From contig CAWFAI010000010.1 of the NCBI GenBank assembly GCA_963813725.1, positions 113,669 to 177,668 on the forward strand: a DNA stretch of 64,000 bases. The letters run 5' to 3'. A program made the translations under genes and the position numbers. How positions within the stretch are numbered: the stretch's first letter is position 1; each line of letters begins with the position of its first letter. The notes beneath the pieces were generated by a model that ran no database searches, was not told the DNA's origin, and saw only the letters and a program-made list of their open reading frames with translations. Shown here one piece after another: positions 26,453 through 35,611 of the stretch. The DNA is from VGBV01 sp963813725. Its GTDB lineage: Bacteria > Actinomycetota > Thermoleophilia > Solirubrobacterales > 70-9.

Positions 26453-27250
26453 CTAGCGCGGCTCGGGGTAGTTCGGTTCGATGATGCCGAGCGCCGCACC
26501 CTGGGGGTCGGTGAAGACCGCCAGCTTGCCGATGGGGATCTCGGTCACCGGGACCATCACCTGGCCGCCGCCCTCGCTGGTCATCTTCACGGCATCGTCC
26601 GCGTTCTCGACGCAGAAATAGGCCGTCCAGTTCGGGGGCACGCCCGGGGGCATCTGCTCGCCCATCTCCGCCGCGCCGGCGATGCCCTCGTCCCATTTCT
26701 GGCCCTTCACCTGCCACATGAAGAACGGCAGCTCGGGCGGGGACTCCTCGGCTCTCTCCAGCGTCCAGCCGAAGACGTCGCCGTAGAACCTCTTGGCGCC
26801 CTCCAGGTCCGGGGTCGTGAGGTGGTTCCAGGTCCAGGTGCCGACCTCGTTCACGAGCCGAGCCCCGGGGGTCTCGTTCGGCTGCCAGATGCTGAAGAAG
26901 GCGCCCTGCGGGTCGTGGCAGACCGCCATCCGGCCCGCGGTGGCGACGTCGAACGGATCGACGAAGACGGTTCCCCCGGCCTCCTTCACCTTGGCGGCGG
27001 TCGCGTCGGCGTCCTCGACGCTGACGTAGCTCGACCAGGCCGGAGGGTGCTGCTCGTCCTGGAGCGGGCCCATGCCGCCGACGACCTTGCCCCGCTGGCT
27101 GAACATGCCATAGCCGCCGAATTCCTCGGCCCCTTGCTCCCAGTCGACCCCGAGCAGCTCGTTGTAGTACTCGGCGCCGGCCTCGGTGCTGGGGACGGCC
27201 AGGTCGACCCAGCAGAACTCGCCGGGGTTGTAGCCGTCACGCTCGCTCAT
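26453..27250 (-). CDS. VOC family protein with two glyoxalase domains
   Basis: 265 residues in two tandem VOC halves. The first covers PGEFCWVDLAVPSTEAGAEY to ATAGRMAVCHDPQGAFFSIW; the second GTWTWNHLTTPDLEGAKRFY to IPIGKLAVFTDPQGAALGII. The paired arrangement with VCHDPQGA and VFTDPQGA is typical of actinobacterial hydroxylase-like VOC proteins (the CFP32 group). Substrate unknown; CFP32 members are surface-associated in mycobacteria. ATG at 27250 has a GGAGG site 5 bases before it. Ends convergent with mmsA. Confidence 0.88.
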   Translation of the reverse strand: MSERDGYNPGEFCWVDLAVPSTEAGAEYYNELLGVDWEQGAEEFGGYGMFSQRGKVVGGMGPLQDEQHPPAWSSYVSVEDADATAAKVKEAGGTVFVDPFDVATAGRMAVCHDPQGAFFSIWQPNETPGARLVNEVGTWTWNHLTTPDLEGAKRFYGDVFGWTLERAEESPPELPFFMWQVKGQKWDEGIAGAAEMGEQMPPGVPPNWTAYFCVENADDAVKMTSEGGGQVMVPVTEIPIGKLAVFTDPQGAALGIIEPNYPEPR

Positions 27251-27286
27251 GCTCGCCTCCTGGGATCAGGGTCGGGAGGGCCAACA

Positions 27287-28102
27287 CTACGCCTGGGCGG
27301 CGGCCGCTTGTTGCGCGTCGGTGACCGTTCCCTCCAGGATCACGCGGGTCACGAGGTCGGGGTCATCCCATGTGGGCACGTGGCCGCAGCCCTCCAGCAC
27401 GACCTGTCGCACGCCGTCGGGCAGGACGCCGTCCGCCAGGGGCCGGTTGCGAACCAGGCGGTCGAACTCGGCCCACCCGATCGTCAGCGGAACCCCGAGG
27501 TCCGAGAGATCGCCGATGGTGCCGGCGCGCATCAGGCGACTCGACTCGGGGTAGCCCCGGGCGGAGCCGTATCCCTGAACCAACGCGATCGCGTCGGCCA
27601 GCGGGACGCGCTCGGGGTGGTGGACGTTGCCGGCCAGCGCACGGTGGCGCAGGCCCCGGATCCGCAGGGCGAGAGGCATCAGGGGACGCATCGCCCTGGC
27701 GAGGTCGTAGGCCGTGTTGCGCCGAGGTTGCAGAGGCTCGCGCCAGAAGCCGGCCGGGGAGAGGGCGACAACCGAGTCCACCCCGCCCTGGCGCCCGCAC
27801 TCGATCGACACCCAGGAGCCCAGCGAGATCCCCGCGACGCCCGGCTTGGAGCCCAGGCCCAGGCCCTCGACGAACGCCAGCACGGCGGCCGCCAGGCTGC
27901 GCGCCGTCGGCTCCACGCCATCGGACATCTCCGGCGAGCGCCCGAAGCCGGGCATGTCCACGGCGATCACGTCGCGGCTGCGGGCCAGGCGGTCGATCAC
28001 CGGGTTCCACTGCGCCAGGGTGCCCCCCAGCGAATGCAGCAGGAGCAGCGGCTCGCCGCTGCCCCGGCGAACGTGGTTCAGCTCCGGGCTCGGCGGCGTC
28101 AC
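27287..28102 (-). CDS. Alpha/beta hydrolase
   Basis: 271 residues. Oxyanion strand PLLLLHSLGGTLAQWNPVID, then VDMPGFGRSPEM, and the nucleophile elbow AGISLGSWVSIECGRQ (G-x-S-x-G). The acid is probably the aspartate in GWAEFDRLV and the histidine is in LEGCGHVPTWDDP. A general esterase or lactonase-type fold; substrate unknown. The GTG at 28102 overlaps the stop of the upstream GNAT gene (GTGA), so it is chosen over the ATG at 28126. The two genes form a coupled pair. Confidence 0.85.
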   Translation of the reverse strand: MTPPSPELNHVRRGSGEPLLLLHSLGGTLAQWNPVIDRLARSRDVIAVDMPGFGRSPEMSDGVEPTARSLAAAVLAFVEGLGLGSKPGVAGISLGSWVSIECGRQGGVDSVVALSPAGFWREPLQPRRNTAYDLARAMRPLMPLALRIRGLRHRALAGNVHHPERVPLADAIALVQGYGSARGYPESSRLMRAGTIGDLSDLGVPLTIGWAEFDRLVRNRPLADGVLPDGVRQVVLEGCGHVPTWDDPDLVTRVILEGTVTDAQQAAAAQA

Positions 28103-28608
28103 AGCTCCAGCTCGTACTCGATCCACTCCGAGCGCTGGGCCCCGCTGCGGTCATAGACCTTGTGGGCGCGGTGGTTGTCGGGCGCGGTCATCCAGCCCAG
28201 CGACGAGATGCCGAGCTCGCGGCAGCGCTCGGCGCAGCGCTGGATCAGGGCGTCGGCGACTCCCTTGCCGCGCGCCTCGGGATCGACGAACAGGTCCTCG
28301 AGGTGGGCGACCCGGGCGCCCGCGGTGCTGGCCCACTTCCAGTCCATCACCGCGAAGCCGATCAGGGACCCGTCCTCCTCGGCTACGTAGATGCTGCCCT
28401 GGCCGCGCCGCCCCTGGCCGCGCCCGCCCTCGTCCGGGTCACCGGCGACGGTCCGCGCCAGCTCCAGCAGCCCCGAGTCCGGCGGATCGACCTCGTAGTG
28501 GTCGCAATAGCCGCGCAGCAGCGGCAAGAGCCCATCGGCGTCCTCGACCCGCGCCTCGCGGATCTCGACGCCCTCGGCCAGCGGACGGGGCTTGATCTCA
28601 TCGGCCAT
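28099..28608 (-). CDS. GNAT family N-acetyltransferase
   Basis: 169 residues. Acetyl-CoA loop region LEDLFVDPEARGKGVADALI is the motif A (R/Q-x-x-G-x-G/A); then RCAERCRELGISSLGWMTAP and NHRAHKVYDRSGAQ, motif B. The front part (VEIREARVEDADGLLPLLRG and YCDHYEVDPPD) is the usual N-terminal receiver. It acetylates a small amine or a protein N-terminus. No neighbour shows the substrate, but it is coupled to the hydrolase gene downstream. Confidence 0.9.
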   Translation of the reverse strand: MADEIKPRPLAEGVEIREARVEDADGLLPLLRGYCDHYEVDPPDSGLLELARTVAGDPDEGGRGQGRRGQGSIYVAEEDGSLIGFAVMDWKWASTAGARVAHLEDLFVDPEARGKGVADALIQRCAERCRELGISSLGWMTAPDNHRAHKVYDRSGAQRSEWIEYELEL

Positions 28609-28643
28609 CCCGGTATGGAATCACGGACGCTCAGCACGGACGC

Positions 28644-30045
28644 TCAGCGCCCGATGTGAAAGCCGATCCGCTCGGGGATCGCGGCCAGGCCGCGGTGGAT
28701 CGCGGGCGCGATGCTCTCCTCCTCCTCGGCCGCCTCCTTGGCCAAGAGGCCCGCGCGGATCGCGTTGCCACCGAGCCAGCCCGGCAGCCCGCCCGGGACG
28801 CGCCCGGGGCTCGGCTCGACCAGGGCTAGGCGGGTGCGCTCGTCGCGGCGGTCGAGGGCGAGGGAGGCGAGTACTCCGCCCAGCAGATAAGCGGGGCCGA
28901 CGCCGTTGCCGGTGTAGCCGAAGGCGCCGTGGACGGCGTCGGAGCCGACCTGGGTGACCACGGGAAGGTGGGTGGGCGAGACGTCTATCGCGCCGCCCCA
29001 AGCGTGGCTGATCGAGCGGCCCTCGAGGCCGGGGAAGAAGGAACGCAGATCGGCGACAACCTGGTCCACGACCACGCGGTCGAATTCGGTGAGGCCGCCG
29101 AGGCGGGCGCCGCAGGCGATCCGGCCGCCGCCCCAGCCGAAGGCGATGCGCCCGTCGGGGGTGGTGCGCAGGTAGTGCAGCATCGCGCGACTGTCGGTGA
29201 TGCACTCTCCCCCGGTCCAACCGGCCTCCTCAAGCACGTCGGGGACGGGCTCGGTGATCGCCATGTGGCTCGAGGTGACCGTGAGCCGGTTGCGGAAGGG
29301 CGATCCCGCGGCGTTGCTGGCAGCCCCCACCGCCAGCGCGCAGGAGCGCGCCCGGACGGTGGCCGAGGGGGTCTCGGCGACGCAGCCCCAAGGGCCCGCG
29401 GTGAGGCGGCGCATCGGCGACTGCTCAAAGACCCTGACGTTGGGCAGGCTCGCGACCCGGTCGCGCAGGCCGAGCGCAAGCCGGGCCGGCTGCACGGTCG
29501 CGGCGCCGGGGAAGAAGGCGCCGGCGCGGAAGCGCGGCGAGCGGCAGATCCTCGCCACCTCCTCCGCGCTCAGCTCGCGCGCCGCCTCGGGCTCGCCGAG
29601 CTCGTGGCAGAGGGCGACGGCCTCGGACCAGACGCCGTCCTGGGCGGGGGCGGCGGAGAGCAGCAGGTAGCCGGCGCGCTTGTACCAGGCGTCCACCTCC
29701 TGCTCGGAGCAGAAGCGCCCGATCTCCTCGACCGCGTCCTTCGCCGCTCGCGCGATCGCGAGCGCGCGCCCGGGCCCGTAGCGGTCGCGAAGCAGCGGCA
29801 GCGCGAACCAGATCTCGTTGACGAAGCCGCCGTTGCGGCCGCTGGGGCCGTGGCCGCAGCGCATCCGCCTCGAGCACGACCACGCGCGCCTCGGGCTCGA
29901 GCTCGGCCAGGCGCCAGGCGGTCCACAGGCCCGTGTAGCCCCCGCCGACCACGAGCACGTCGCAGTCGAGCGCGCCCTCGGCCACGGGGAGGGCGTCGTG
30001 GGGGCCGGCCTCGGCCAGCCAGTAGCCGTGGGGATCGTGCCTCAT
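28644..30045 (-). CDS. FAD-dependent oxidoreductase of the DAO/glycine-oxidase type (one frameshift)
   Basis: About 466 residues when repaired. FAD motif CDVLVVGGGYTGLWTAWRLA, then RVVVLEAD, and after a break near 29863 GPSGRNGGFVNEIWFALPLL, the gamma-glutamylputrescine oxidase-like pattern in which FAD is close to a RNGG loop. Later ALAVGAASNAAGS, GWGGGRIACGARLGGLTEFD and FGYTGNGVGPAYLLGGVLAS close the FAD site. Substrates of this group are amines and N-methyl amino acids. ATG at 30045 with TAGCCT 9 bases upstream. Divergent from the AI-2E transporter gene. Confidence 0.85.
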
Positions 30046-30088
30046 GAGGCGAGGAGGCTACGCGTCGGCGGCGAATAGCAACGGCCTG

Positions 30089-31294
30089 ATGCCCAAGGGT
30101 GCTGAGCTGACTGCACGCTCGATCGCGCGCACGGTCCTGATCGTGGTCGCCGTGCTGCTCACCATGTACGTCCTCTACCTGCTGCGCAAGCCGATCAGCT
30201 GGCTGATCATCGCGGCCTTCATCGCCGTCGCCGCTGCCGGACCCGTGAACGTGCTGCAGCGCCGCATGAAGCGCGGCTTCGCGATCGCGATCGTCTACCT
30301 GGTGATCATCCTGATCCCGATCGGGCTCAGCGCGCTGCTCGTGCCCCCGATCGTCGGCGAGGTCGAGGACGTGGCGAACAACGCGCCCGAGTACGCCCAG
30401 GACGTCGAGGACTACGTCAACAAGAACGAGACGCTCCAGAACCTCAACGACGACTACGACATCACCACAAAGCTGCAGGAGGAGGCCGAGAAGCTGCCCG
30501 AGCGAATCCCCGACGCCGCGGGGGCGCTGAGCGACATCGGTGTCGGCTTCGTCAACTCGATCTTCGCCGCGGTCACGATCCTGATCCTGAGCGTGTTCAT
30601 GGTCGCCGGCGGGCCGCGGTGGGTGAGCGGCTTCGTCGAGGCCCAGCGGCCCGAGCACTCCCAGCGCATCGAGCGAACCCTGCAGCGGATCGCCAACGCC
30701 GTCGGCAACTACGTGGGCGGCGCCCTGTTGCAGGCGACAATCGCCGGCGTCACCGCCTTCATCGTGCTGACGATCCTCGGCGCTCCGTTCGCGGGGCCGC
30801 TGGCACTGCTCGTCTTCTTCTTCGACCTGATCCCTGTGGTCGGCGCGACGATCGCGGCATTCCTGGTCGCGATCGTGATGGTCTTCGTCAACTTCCCGAT
30901 CGCCCTGATCATCTGGGTCGTGTTCGCGATCGCCTACCAGCAGTTCGAGAACTACGTGATCCAGCCCCAGATCCAGAAGCGCGCGACCGAGATCGACCCC
31001 TTCCTGGTGTTGGTGGCGGTGCTCTTCGGGTCGACCCTGTTCGGCGTCATCGGCGCCATCCTCGCGATCCCCGCCGCGGCGGCGATCCTGATCACGTTCA
31101 GCGAGTGGCGCCGTTACCTGCGCGATTCGGGCGAGGGCCCCAGCGCGATCATGCCCGGCGGACCGGGGCCGCCGCCCCCGCCGCCCCCGCCTCCTCCTCG
31201 AACCGAGCCACCGCAGGGCACCGAGGGCCCCTCCACTCCCTCATCGTCATCGCGTCTGAAGCGCTGGTTCGGCCGCGGCCCCAGCACCGCCTAG
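30089..31294 (+). CDS. AI-2E (PerM/YdiK) family transporter
   Basis: About 401 residues. Membrane helices: VLIVVAVLLTMYVLYLLRKP, WLIIAAFIAVAAAGPVNVLQ, AIAIVYLVIILIPIGLSALL, then SIFAAVTILILSVFMVAGG, LALLVFFFDLIPVVGATIAA and FPIALIIWVVFAIAYQQFEN. The PVVGATI and YQQFENYVIQPQIQ and GVIGAILAIPAAAAI parts are diagnostic of the AI-2E superfamily, whose members export peptides or signalling compounds or act as Na/H exchangers. The C-terminal tail is proline-rich (ten consecutive prolines) and basic. ATG at 30089 is the first start clear of the divergent gene. Shares a CTAG stop with the convergent gene. Confidence 0.9.
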   Translation: MPKGAELTARSIARTVLIVVAVLLTMYVLYLLRKPISWLIIAAFIAVAAAGPVNVLQRRMKRGFAIAIVYLVIILIPIGLSALLVPPIVGEVEDVANNAPEYAQDVEDYVNKNETLQNLNDDYDITTKLQEEAEKLPERIPDAAGALSDIGVGFVNSIFAAVTILILSVFMVAGGPRWVSGFVEAQRPEHSQRIERTLQRIANAVGNYVGGALLQATIAGVTAFIVLTILGAPFAGPLALLVFFFDLIPVVGATIAAFLVAIVMVFVNFPIALIIWVVFAIAYQQFENYVIQPQIQKRATEIDPFLVLVAVLFGSTLFGVIGAILAIPAAAAILITFSEWRRYLRDSGEGPSAIMPGGPGPPPPPPPPPPRTEPPQGTEGPSTPSSSSRLKRWFGRGPSTA

Positions 31295-32304
31295 GGCCGC
31301 AGCAGCACCTTCAGCTGCTCGGTTCCCGGGCTGCTCAGCTCGTCGAACATCTCCTGCGCGCGGCCCAGCGGGACGACGTCGGTGATCACCTCGGCCGCGG
31401 GCAGATTCCCCGAGGCCAGCAGCTCGATCGCGCGCTCGAAGTCCTCGCGGCGGTAGGCGAAGGCGCCGCGGATCCGGGCCTCTTTCATGATCAGCAGCAG
31501 CTGGTTGATCGGGACCGGCTCCTCCAGCACCCCGCAGGCGACGATCGTGCCGGCCGGGGCGACCAGCTCCAGCGCCAGGCCCAGCGCCGAGGGATGGCCG
31601 GCGCACTCGAACACCGCCGCCGGCAGCTCGCCGTCGAGCCGGGCGATCAGCGCCTCGTGCACCCCCTCGAGCGGGATCGCGGTGAAGCCGAGCGCCTCGA
31701 TGCGCTCGCGGCGGTGCTCGCCGGGCTCGACCACGACGATCCGCTCGGCGCCGGCCGCGCGCAGCGCCAGCGCCGTCATCACCCCGATCGGCCCGGCCCC
31801 CAGCACGCAGACGGAATCGCCCGTGCCGACCTCGGCCAGCGTCGCCGCGTGCACGCCGACCGCCAGCGGCTCGACCAGCGCTCCGTGCTCGTCGCTGACC
31901 GAGTCGGGCAGCGCGAACAGGCTGTCGGCAGAGACGACGACGCGCTCGGCGTAGGCGCCCGGCCGCCCGCCCAGGCCGTGTCCCCGGATGACTCCCTGCA
32001 TGCAGAGGTGCTCCTCGTCTGCCAGGCACTGGGGGCACTCGCCGCAGGGCGTCCCCGGCAGCACCGAGACGCGGTCGCCCTCGGACCAGCCCTCGACCCC
32101 CTCCCCGATCGCGGAGATGCTGCCCGAGAACTCGTGCCCCATCACTGACCCGGGCGCAATCGCCGGCGAGGGCAGCATGTGCAGGTCAGAGCCGCAGATA
32201 CCGCAGAAGGCGACGTCGACCACGACCTCGCCCGCGTCCGGCTGGGGATCGGGCAATTCGCCCTCGGCCAATCCTCTCTCGTCTGTCACCTGGACCGCTC
32301 GCAT
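31291..32304 (-). CDS. Zinc-dependent alcohol/polyol dehydrogenase
   Basis: 337 residues. Catalytic zinc: C-G-I-C-G-S-D in DVAFCGICGSDLHMLPSPA, the GHEFSG histidine and the later E150 region ALVEPLAVGVHA. Structural zinc: C-x2-C-x2-C-x7-C in PGTPCGECPQCLADEEHLC. NAD(P) loop VCVLGAGPIGVMTALALRA. It reduces or oxidises a secondary alcohol or a polyol. 337 residues is within the usual range. ATG at 32304 with TAGTCT 10 bases upstream. Substrate unknown. Confidence 0.9.
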   Translation of the reverse strand: MRAVQVTDERGLAEGELPDPQPDAGEVVVDVAFCGICGSDLHMLPSPAIAPGSVMGHEFSGSISAIGEGVEGWSEGDRVSVLPGTPCGECPQCLADEEHLCMQGVIRGHGLGGRPGAYAERVVVSADSLFALPDSVSDEHGALVEPLAVGVHAATLAEVGTGDSVCVLGAGPIGVMTALALRAAGAERIVVVEPGEHRRERIEALGFTAIPLEGVHEALIARLDGELPAAVFECAGHPSALGLALELVAPAGTIVACGVLEEPVPINQLLLIMKEARIRGAFAYRREDFERAIELLASGNLPAAEVITDVVPLGRAQEMFDELSSPGTEQLKVLLRP

Positions 32305-32337
32305 CGGCGGCCTCAGACTATCCGCGCAGCGCCTCGG

Positions 32338-32847
32338 TCAGGGTCCGGTGACGTCGCCGTGCTCGATCGCGGCCTCGAGGATCGCCTTCAGCTTGCGCTG
32401 GTCGGCCTCGGGCAGATCAGCCAGCCACGGCGGCGGCTCGGCCAGGCGCTTGGTCACCTCGGCCCGGATCTTCTCGCCCTCTTCGGTGAGGACGAGCATC
32501 TTCACGCGGCGGTCCTTTTCGCCCGGCTCCCGCCGGACGAGGCCGCGCTCCTCGAGCCGGTCGGTGATGCCGGTGACGTTGGAGCTGTCGCACATCAGGT
32601 AGCGGGCGAGCTCGCCCATCGGCCGCGGGCCACCGCCGAGGATCCTCAGCGCGATCGCCTGCTGGGGCGCCAGGTCGAACTCCTGGTTGATCGCCATCCA
32701 CCTGGGCTTGCTGGAGATCATCAGCCAGTGGAGCAGGCTCCAGGCCTGGCTGGCGGGATCGGTGCGCCCCGTCTCCTCTGCCAGCCACGAGAACGCGGCC
32801 TGCTTGGCCTCGGCCGCCTTGCTTGTTGTCGCCTCTTCGGTGCCCAT
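32338..32847 (-). CDS. MarR family transcriptional regulator
   Basis: 169 residues. Winged-helix core: PRWMAINQEFDLAPQQAIAL, ARYLMCDSSNVTGITDRLEE and RGLVRREPGEKDRRVKMLVL, the DxRxxx wing. The tail (EADQRKLKAILEAAIEHGD) is the dimer helix. MarR proteins respond to phenols, drugs or oxidants. It is divergent from an ABC drug exporter at 32961. The shared gap holds a perfect palindrome and two direct repeats, so it probably represses both. ATG at 32847, the first that starts near homology. Confidence 0.9.
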   Translation of the reverse strand: MGTEEATTSKAAEAKQAAFSWLAEETGRTDPASQAWSLLHWLMISSKPRWMAINQEFDLAPQQAIALRILGGGPRPMGELARYLMCDSSNVTGITDRLEERGLVRREPGEKDRRVKMLVLTEEGEKIRAEVTKRLAEPPPWLADLPEADQRKLKAILEAAIEHGDVTGP

Positions 32848-32857
32848 TTGCTGAGAT

Positions 32858-32900
32858 ACTACCAGTAGTTCAACAATTGTGGTACTCAAATATTGTGCTA
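32858..32900. promoter_or_regulatory. Candidate MarR operators in the divergent promoter region
   Basis: An AT-rich patch, unusual here, contains the palindrome ACTACCAGTAGT (32858-32869), and two near-repeats, TCAACAATTGTGGTA (32870-32884) and TCAAATATTGTGCTA (32886-32900), 16 bases apart and identical at 12 of 15 positions. The first includes the palindrome ACAATTGT. They lie between the MarR start and the exporter start. Confidence 0.45.
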
Positions 32901-32960
32901 GTCTGCCATCCGTATTGGCAAAGACTTCTGCCCACAAGCATATGGAAGGAGCCGGAGCGT

Positions 32961-34007
32961 ATGAGTGAGAGCCCCAACGGCGCCGCCCCCGGCGAACGGG
33001 TCAACGGGATCGAGGCCACCGGCCTCGCCCGCGAGTTCAAGGGCGGCGTCCGCGCCGTCGACGGCATCGACATCGAGGTCCGCCCCGGCGAGATCTACGG
33101 CTTCCTCGGCCCCAACGGCGCCGGCAAGTCCACCACGGTCCACATGCTGACCACGCTGCTGCCGCCAACCGCCGGCTCGGCGAAGGTCGCGGGCTTCGAC
33201 GTGCTGACCCAGGGCGCACGCGTCCGCGACGCGATCGGCGCCGCCCTGCAGGAGGCCGCGCTCGACCCGCAGCTGAGCGCGCGCGAGCACATGCGGCTTC
33301 AGGGCGCCCTGCACGGCCTCTCCAAGGCCGAGCGCAGCAAGCGCGGGGACGAGCTGATCGAGCGCGTCGGCCTCACCGACGCCGCCGACCGCAAGGTGGG
33401 CGGCTACTCCGGCGGCATGAAGCGCCGGCTCGACCTGGCGCTGGCGCTGCTGCACGGCCCCTCGGTCCTGTTCCTCGACGAGCCCACGACGGGGCTCGAC
33501 ATCCAGAGCCGAACCGCGCTCTGGGACGAGGTCGCGAGCCTCTCGCGGGACCAGGGCATGACCGTCTTCCTCACCACCCAGTACCTGGAGGAGGCCGACC
33601 AGCTGGCCGAGCGCGTCGGGATCATCGACCACGGCAGGATCGTGGCCGAGGGCACCCCGGCCGCGCTCAAGGCCGAGGTCGGGCGCCCGACGGTCGAGGC
33701 CGTCCCCGCGGACCTCGCCCAGCGCGAGCGTGCGGCCCAGGTCCTTGACCGCTTCGGCGAGCTCGTGCCCGCCTCGCCCAACGGCGCAGCCGTGCGTCTG
33801 GATGACGGGCCCGAGACGCTGGCGGCGATCGTGCGCGCCTTCGACGACGAGGGCCTCGTGATCGCCAACATCGACCTGCACGCCCCCAGCCTCAACGACG
33901 TCTTCCTCGCCAAGACCGGCCGCTCGCTCGAGGGCGCCGCGGCCGAGGAGGAGGCCACGGCCGAGGGCGAGTCCGCGCAGCGCGTGATCGAGGGGGCCGC
34001 GGCTTGA
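32961..34007 (+). CDS. Daunorubicin-resistance-type ABC exporter ATPase (DrrA-like)
   Basis: 348 residues. Walker A GFLGPNGAGKSTTVHMLTTL, signature GYSGGMKRRLDLALALLHGP and Walker B VLFLDEPTTGLDIQSR. After the ATPase core is the DrrA-type C-terminal regulatory region (PSLNDVFLAKTGRSLEG). Such exporters move hydrophobic drugs or lipids. ATG at 32961 with GGAG upstream is chosen from the alternatives; there are no good ATGs before. The stop overlaps the next gene (TTGA). It is divergent from a MarR gene, so probably inducible by the compound it exports. Confidence 0.92.
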   Translation: MSESPNGAAPGERVNGIEATGLAREFKGGVRAVDGIDIEVRPGEIYGFLGPNGAGKSTTVHMLTTLLPPTAGSAKVAGFDVLTQGARVRDAIGAALQEAALDPQLSAREHMRLQGALHGLSKAERSKRGDELIERVGLTDAADRKVGGYSGGMKRRLDLALALLHGPSVLFLDEPTTGLDIQSRTALWDEVASLSRDQGMTVFLTTQYLEEADQLAERVGIIDHGRIVAEGTPAALKAEVGRPTVEAVPADLAQRERAAQVLDRFGELVPASPNGAAVRLDDGPETLAAIVRAFDDEGLVIANIDLHAPSLNDVFLAKTGRSLEGAAAEEEATAEGESAQRVIEGAAA

Positions 34008-34825
34008 CCGCCGCCACCGTAGGCCTTCGCGCGGCGCCGAGCCGCTCGCACCCGCCGCTGCGGCTCCAGATCGGCGAGCTGGCGCGGCGCTCGATCGTGC
34101 GCGTCCTGCGCCAGCCGGCGGCGATCGTCCCCGCGACGCTGTTCCCGCTGATCCTGCTCGCGATCAACGCCGCCGGGCTCGACTCGGCGACCGACCTGCC
34201 GGGCTTCCCCACCGACTCCTACATCACCTTCGCGCTGGCCTTCGCCTTCCTGCAGGCGGGCGTGTTCGCAGTCATCGGCGCTGGCCAGAACCTCGCCGAG
34301 GACCGCGAGAACGGCTTCTTCAACCGCCTCCAGCTCACCCCGATCCGCCCCTCGGCCCTGCTCGCGGGGCAGCTCGCGGGCACGCTCGTGCTCGGCGTGC
34401 TGCAGGCCGTGACCTACATCGCCATCGGCCTGCTTGCCGGCGCCGAGATCGAGGCCGGGGTCCCCGGGGTGCTGGTGATGATCGCGCTCTCGGTCGTGAT
34501 CACTCTCGCCTTCGGCTCGATCGGCCTCTTCGCGGGGACGCGAGCGAAGTCGGCCGAGTCGGTGCAGGGCATCTTTCCCCTGCTGTTCGTCTTCCTCTTT
34601 CTCAGCTCGATGAGCCTGCCCCGGGACCTGATCCAGACCGACTGGTTCCAGACCGTCGCGACCTACAACCCGATCAGCTACATGATCGAGGGCATCCGCA
34701 GCCTGCTGATCGTGGGCTGGGACCCCGAGGCGCTGGCGCTGGGCTTCGGCTGCGCGCTCGCGATCCTCGTCGCCGGGCTCGTCGCCGCATCCTTCTCCCT
34801 GCGCTCGCGGCTGGAGCGGACGTGA
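34004..34825 (+). CDS. ABC-2 type exporter permease (DrrB-like), first
   Basis: 273 residues, TTG start overlapping the ATPase stop. About six membrane helices: FALAFAFLQAGVFAVIGAGQ, LLAGQLAGTLVLGVLQAVTY, VLVMIALSVVITLAFGSIGL and GIFPLLFVFLFLSSMSLP. EDRENGFFNRLQLTPIRPSA is the typical conserved element of ABC-2 permeases and the loop after helix 2. Works with the ATPase gene as membrane part of a drug or lipid exporter. Confidence 0.9.
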   Translation: MTAATVGLRAAPSRSHPPLRLQIGELARRSIVRVLRQPAAIVPATLFPLILLAINAAGLDSATDLPGFPTDSYITFALAFAFLQAGVFAVIGAGQNLAEDRENGFFNRLQLTPIRPSALLAGQLAGTLVLGVLQAVTYIAIGLLAGAEIEAGVPGVLVMIALSVVITLAFGSIGLFAGTRAKSAESVQGIFPLLFVFLFLSSMSLPRDLIQTDWFQTVATYNPISYMIEGIRSLLIVGWDPEALALGFGCALAILVAGLVAASFSLRSRLERT

Positions 34826-35598
34826 TGGTGCGCCGCTACATCTCGGTCGCCCAGGGCCTGAGCCGGCGCCTGCTGCGCAAGCTGTTCGCCAACCCGGCGC
34901 TGTTCCTGCCGCCGATGCTGATGCCGATCTTCTTCTTCGTCGCCTTCGCCGGCGGCCTCTCGGCGATCTCCGAGGCGCCCGGATTCGACTACCCGGGTGG
35001 ATACACGGCCTTCGTGTTCGGCTTCGTCCTGCTCCAGACCGCCGCTTTCAGCGGCGTCTTCACCGGCTTCTCGATCGCCGCCGACTTCCAGATGGGCTTC
35101 GGGCGGCGGCTGATGCTGGCCACCCCCAACCGCAGCGCGCTGATCGCCGGCTACGGCGTGGTCGCGCTGACCCGCGCGCTGATCACCTTCGGCGTCGTCA
35201 CCGCGATCGCGGTGATCGCCGGCATGGACATCGGCGGCGGCCCCGCGGAGCTGGCCGCGATGTACGGGCTGGCGGCGATCGTCAACGTCGCCGGGGTCCT
35301 GTTCGCCGCCGGGGTGGCGCTGCGCTTCCGCAGCCTGCAGGCGACGCCGCTGATGCAGGTGCCGGTCTTCCTCTTCCTCTTCCTCGCGCCCGTCTATGTG
35401 CCGCGCGAGCTGCTCACCGGCTGGGTCGAGGCCGTCTCCGGCTTCGACCCCGCCACCCACATCATGGAGACGGGCCGCGAGCTGCTCGCCGGCCAGCCCG
35501 CCGACGTGCTCGGCGCGCTCGCGATCGCCGCCGGGCTGGTCGCGGCGATGCTCGTGTTCGCGATCCGCGGCCTGCGCAAGGCCGAGACGGCCGGATAG
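34822..35598 (+). CDS. ABC-2 type exporter permease, second
   Basis: 258 residues and about six helices: ALFLPPMLMPIFFFVAFAGG, AFVFGFVLLQTAAFSGVFTG, FGRRLMLATPNRSALIAGYG, ITFGVVTAIAVIAGMDIG, LFAAGVALRFRSLQATP and LFLFLAPVYVPRELLTGWVE. The ABC-2 element RRLMLATPNRSA corresponds to the DrrB motif. It overlaps the previous gene (GTGATGG), and GTG at 34822 or ATG at 34825 may be used. Two different permeases make a heterodimer with one ATPase. Stop at 35598 is followed by a possible short gene. Confidence 0.9.
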   Translation: MMVRRYISVAQGLSRRLLRKLFANPALFLPPMLMPIFFFVAFAGGLSAISEAPGFDYPGGYTAFVFGFVLLQTAAFSGVFTGFSIAADFQMGFGRRLMLATPNRSALIAGYGVVALTRALITFGVVTAIAVIAGMDIGGGPAELAAMYGLAAIVNVAGVLFAAGVALRFRSLQATPLMQVPVFLFLFLAPVYVPRELLTGWVEAVSGFDPATHIMETGRELLAGQPADVLGALAIAAGLVAAMLVFAIRGLRKAETAG

Positions 35599-35611
35599 GG
35601 AGGCCCCGCGG

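Noticed and set aside
31170..31205. Run of CCG/CCC codons as a possible DNA repeat element
   Set aside because: It is the in-frame polyproline tail of the AI-2E transporter, ordinary low complexity.
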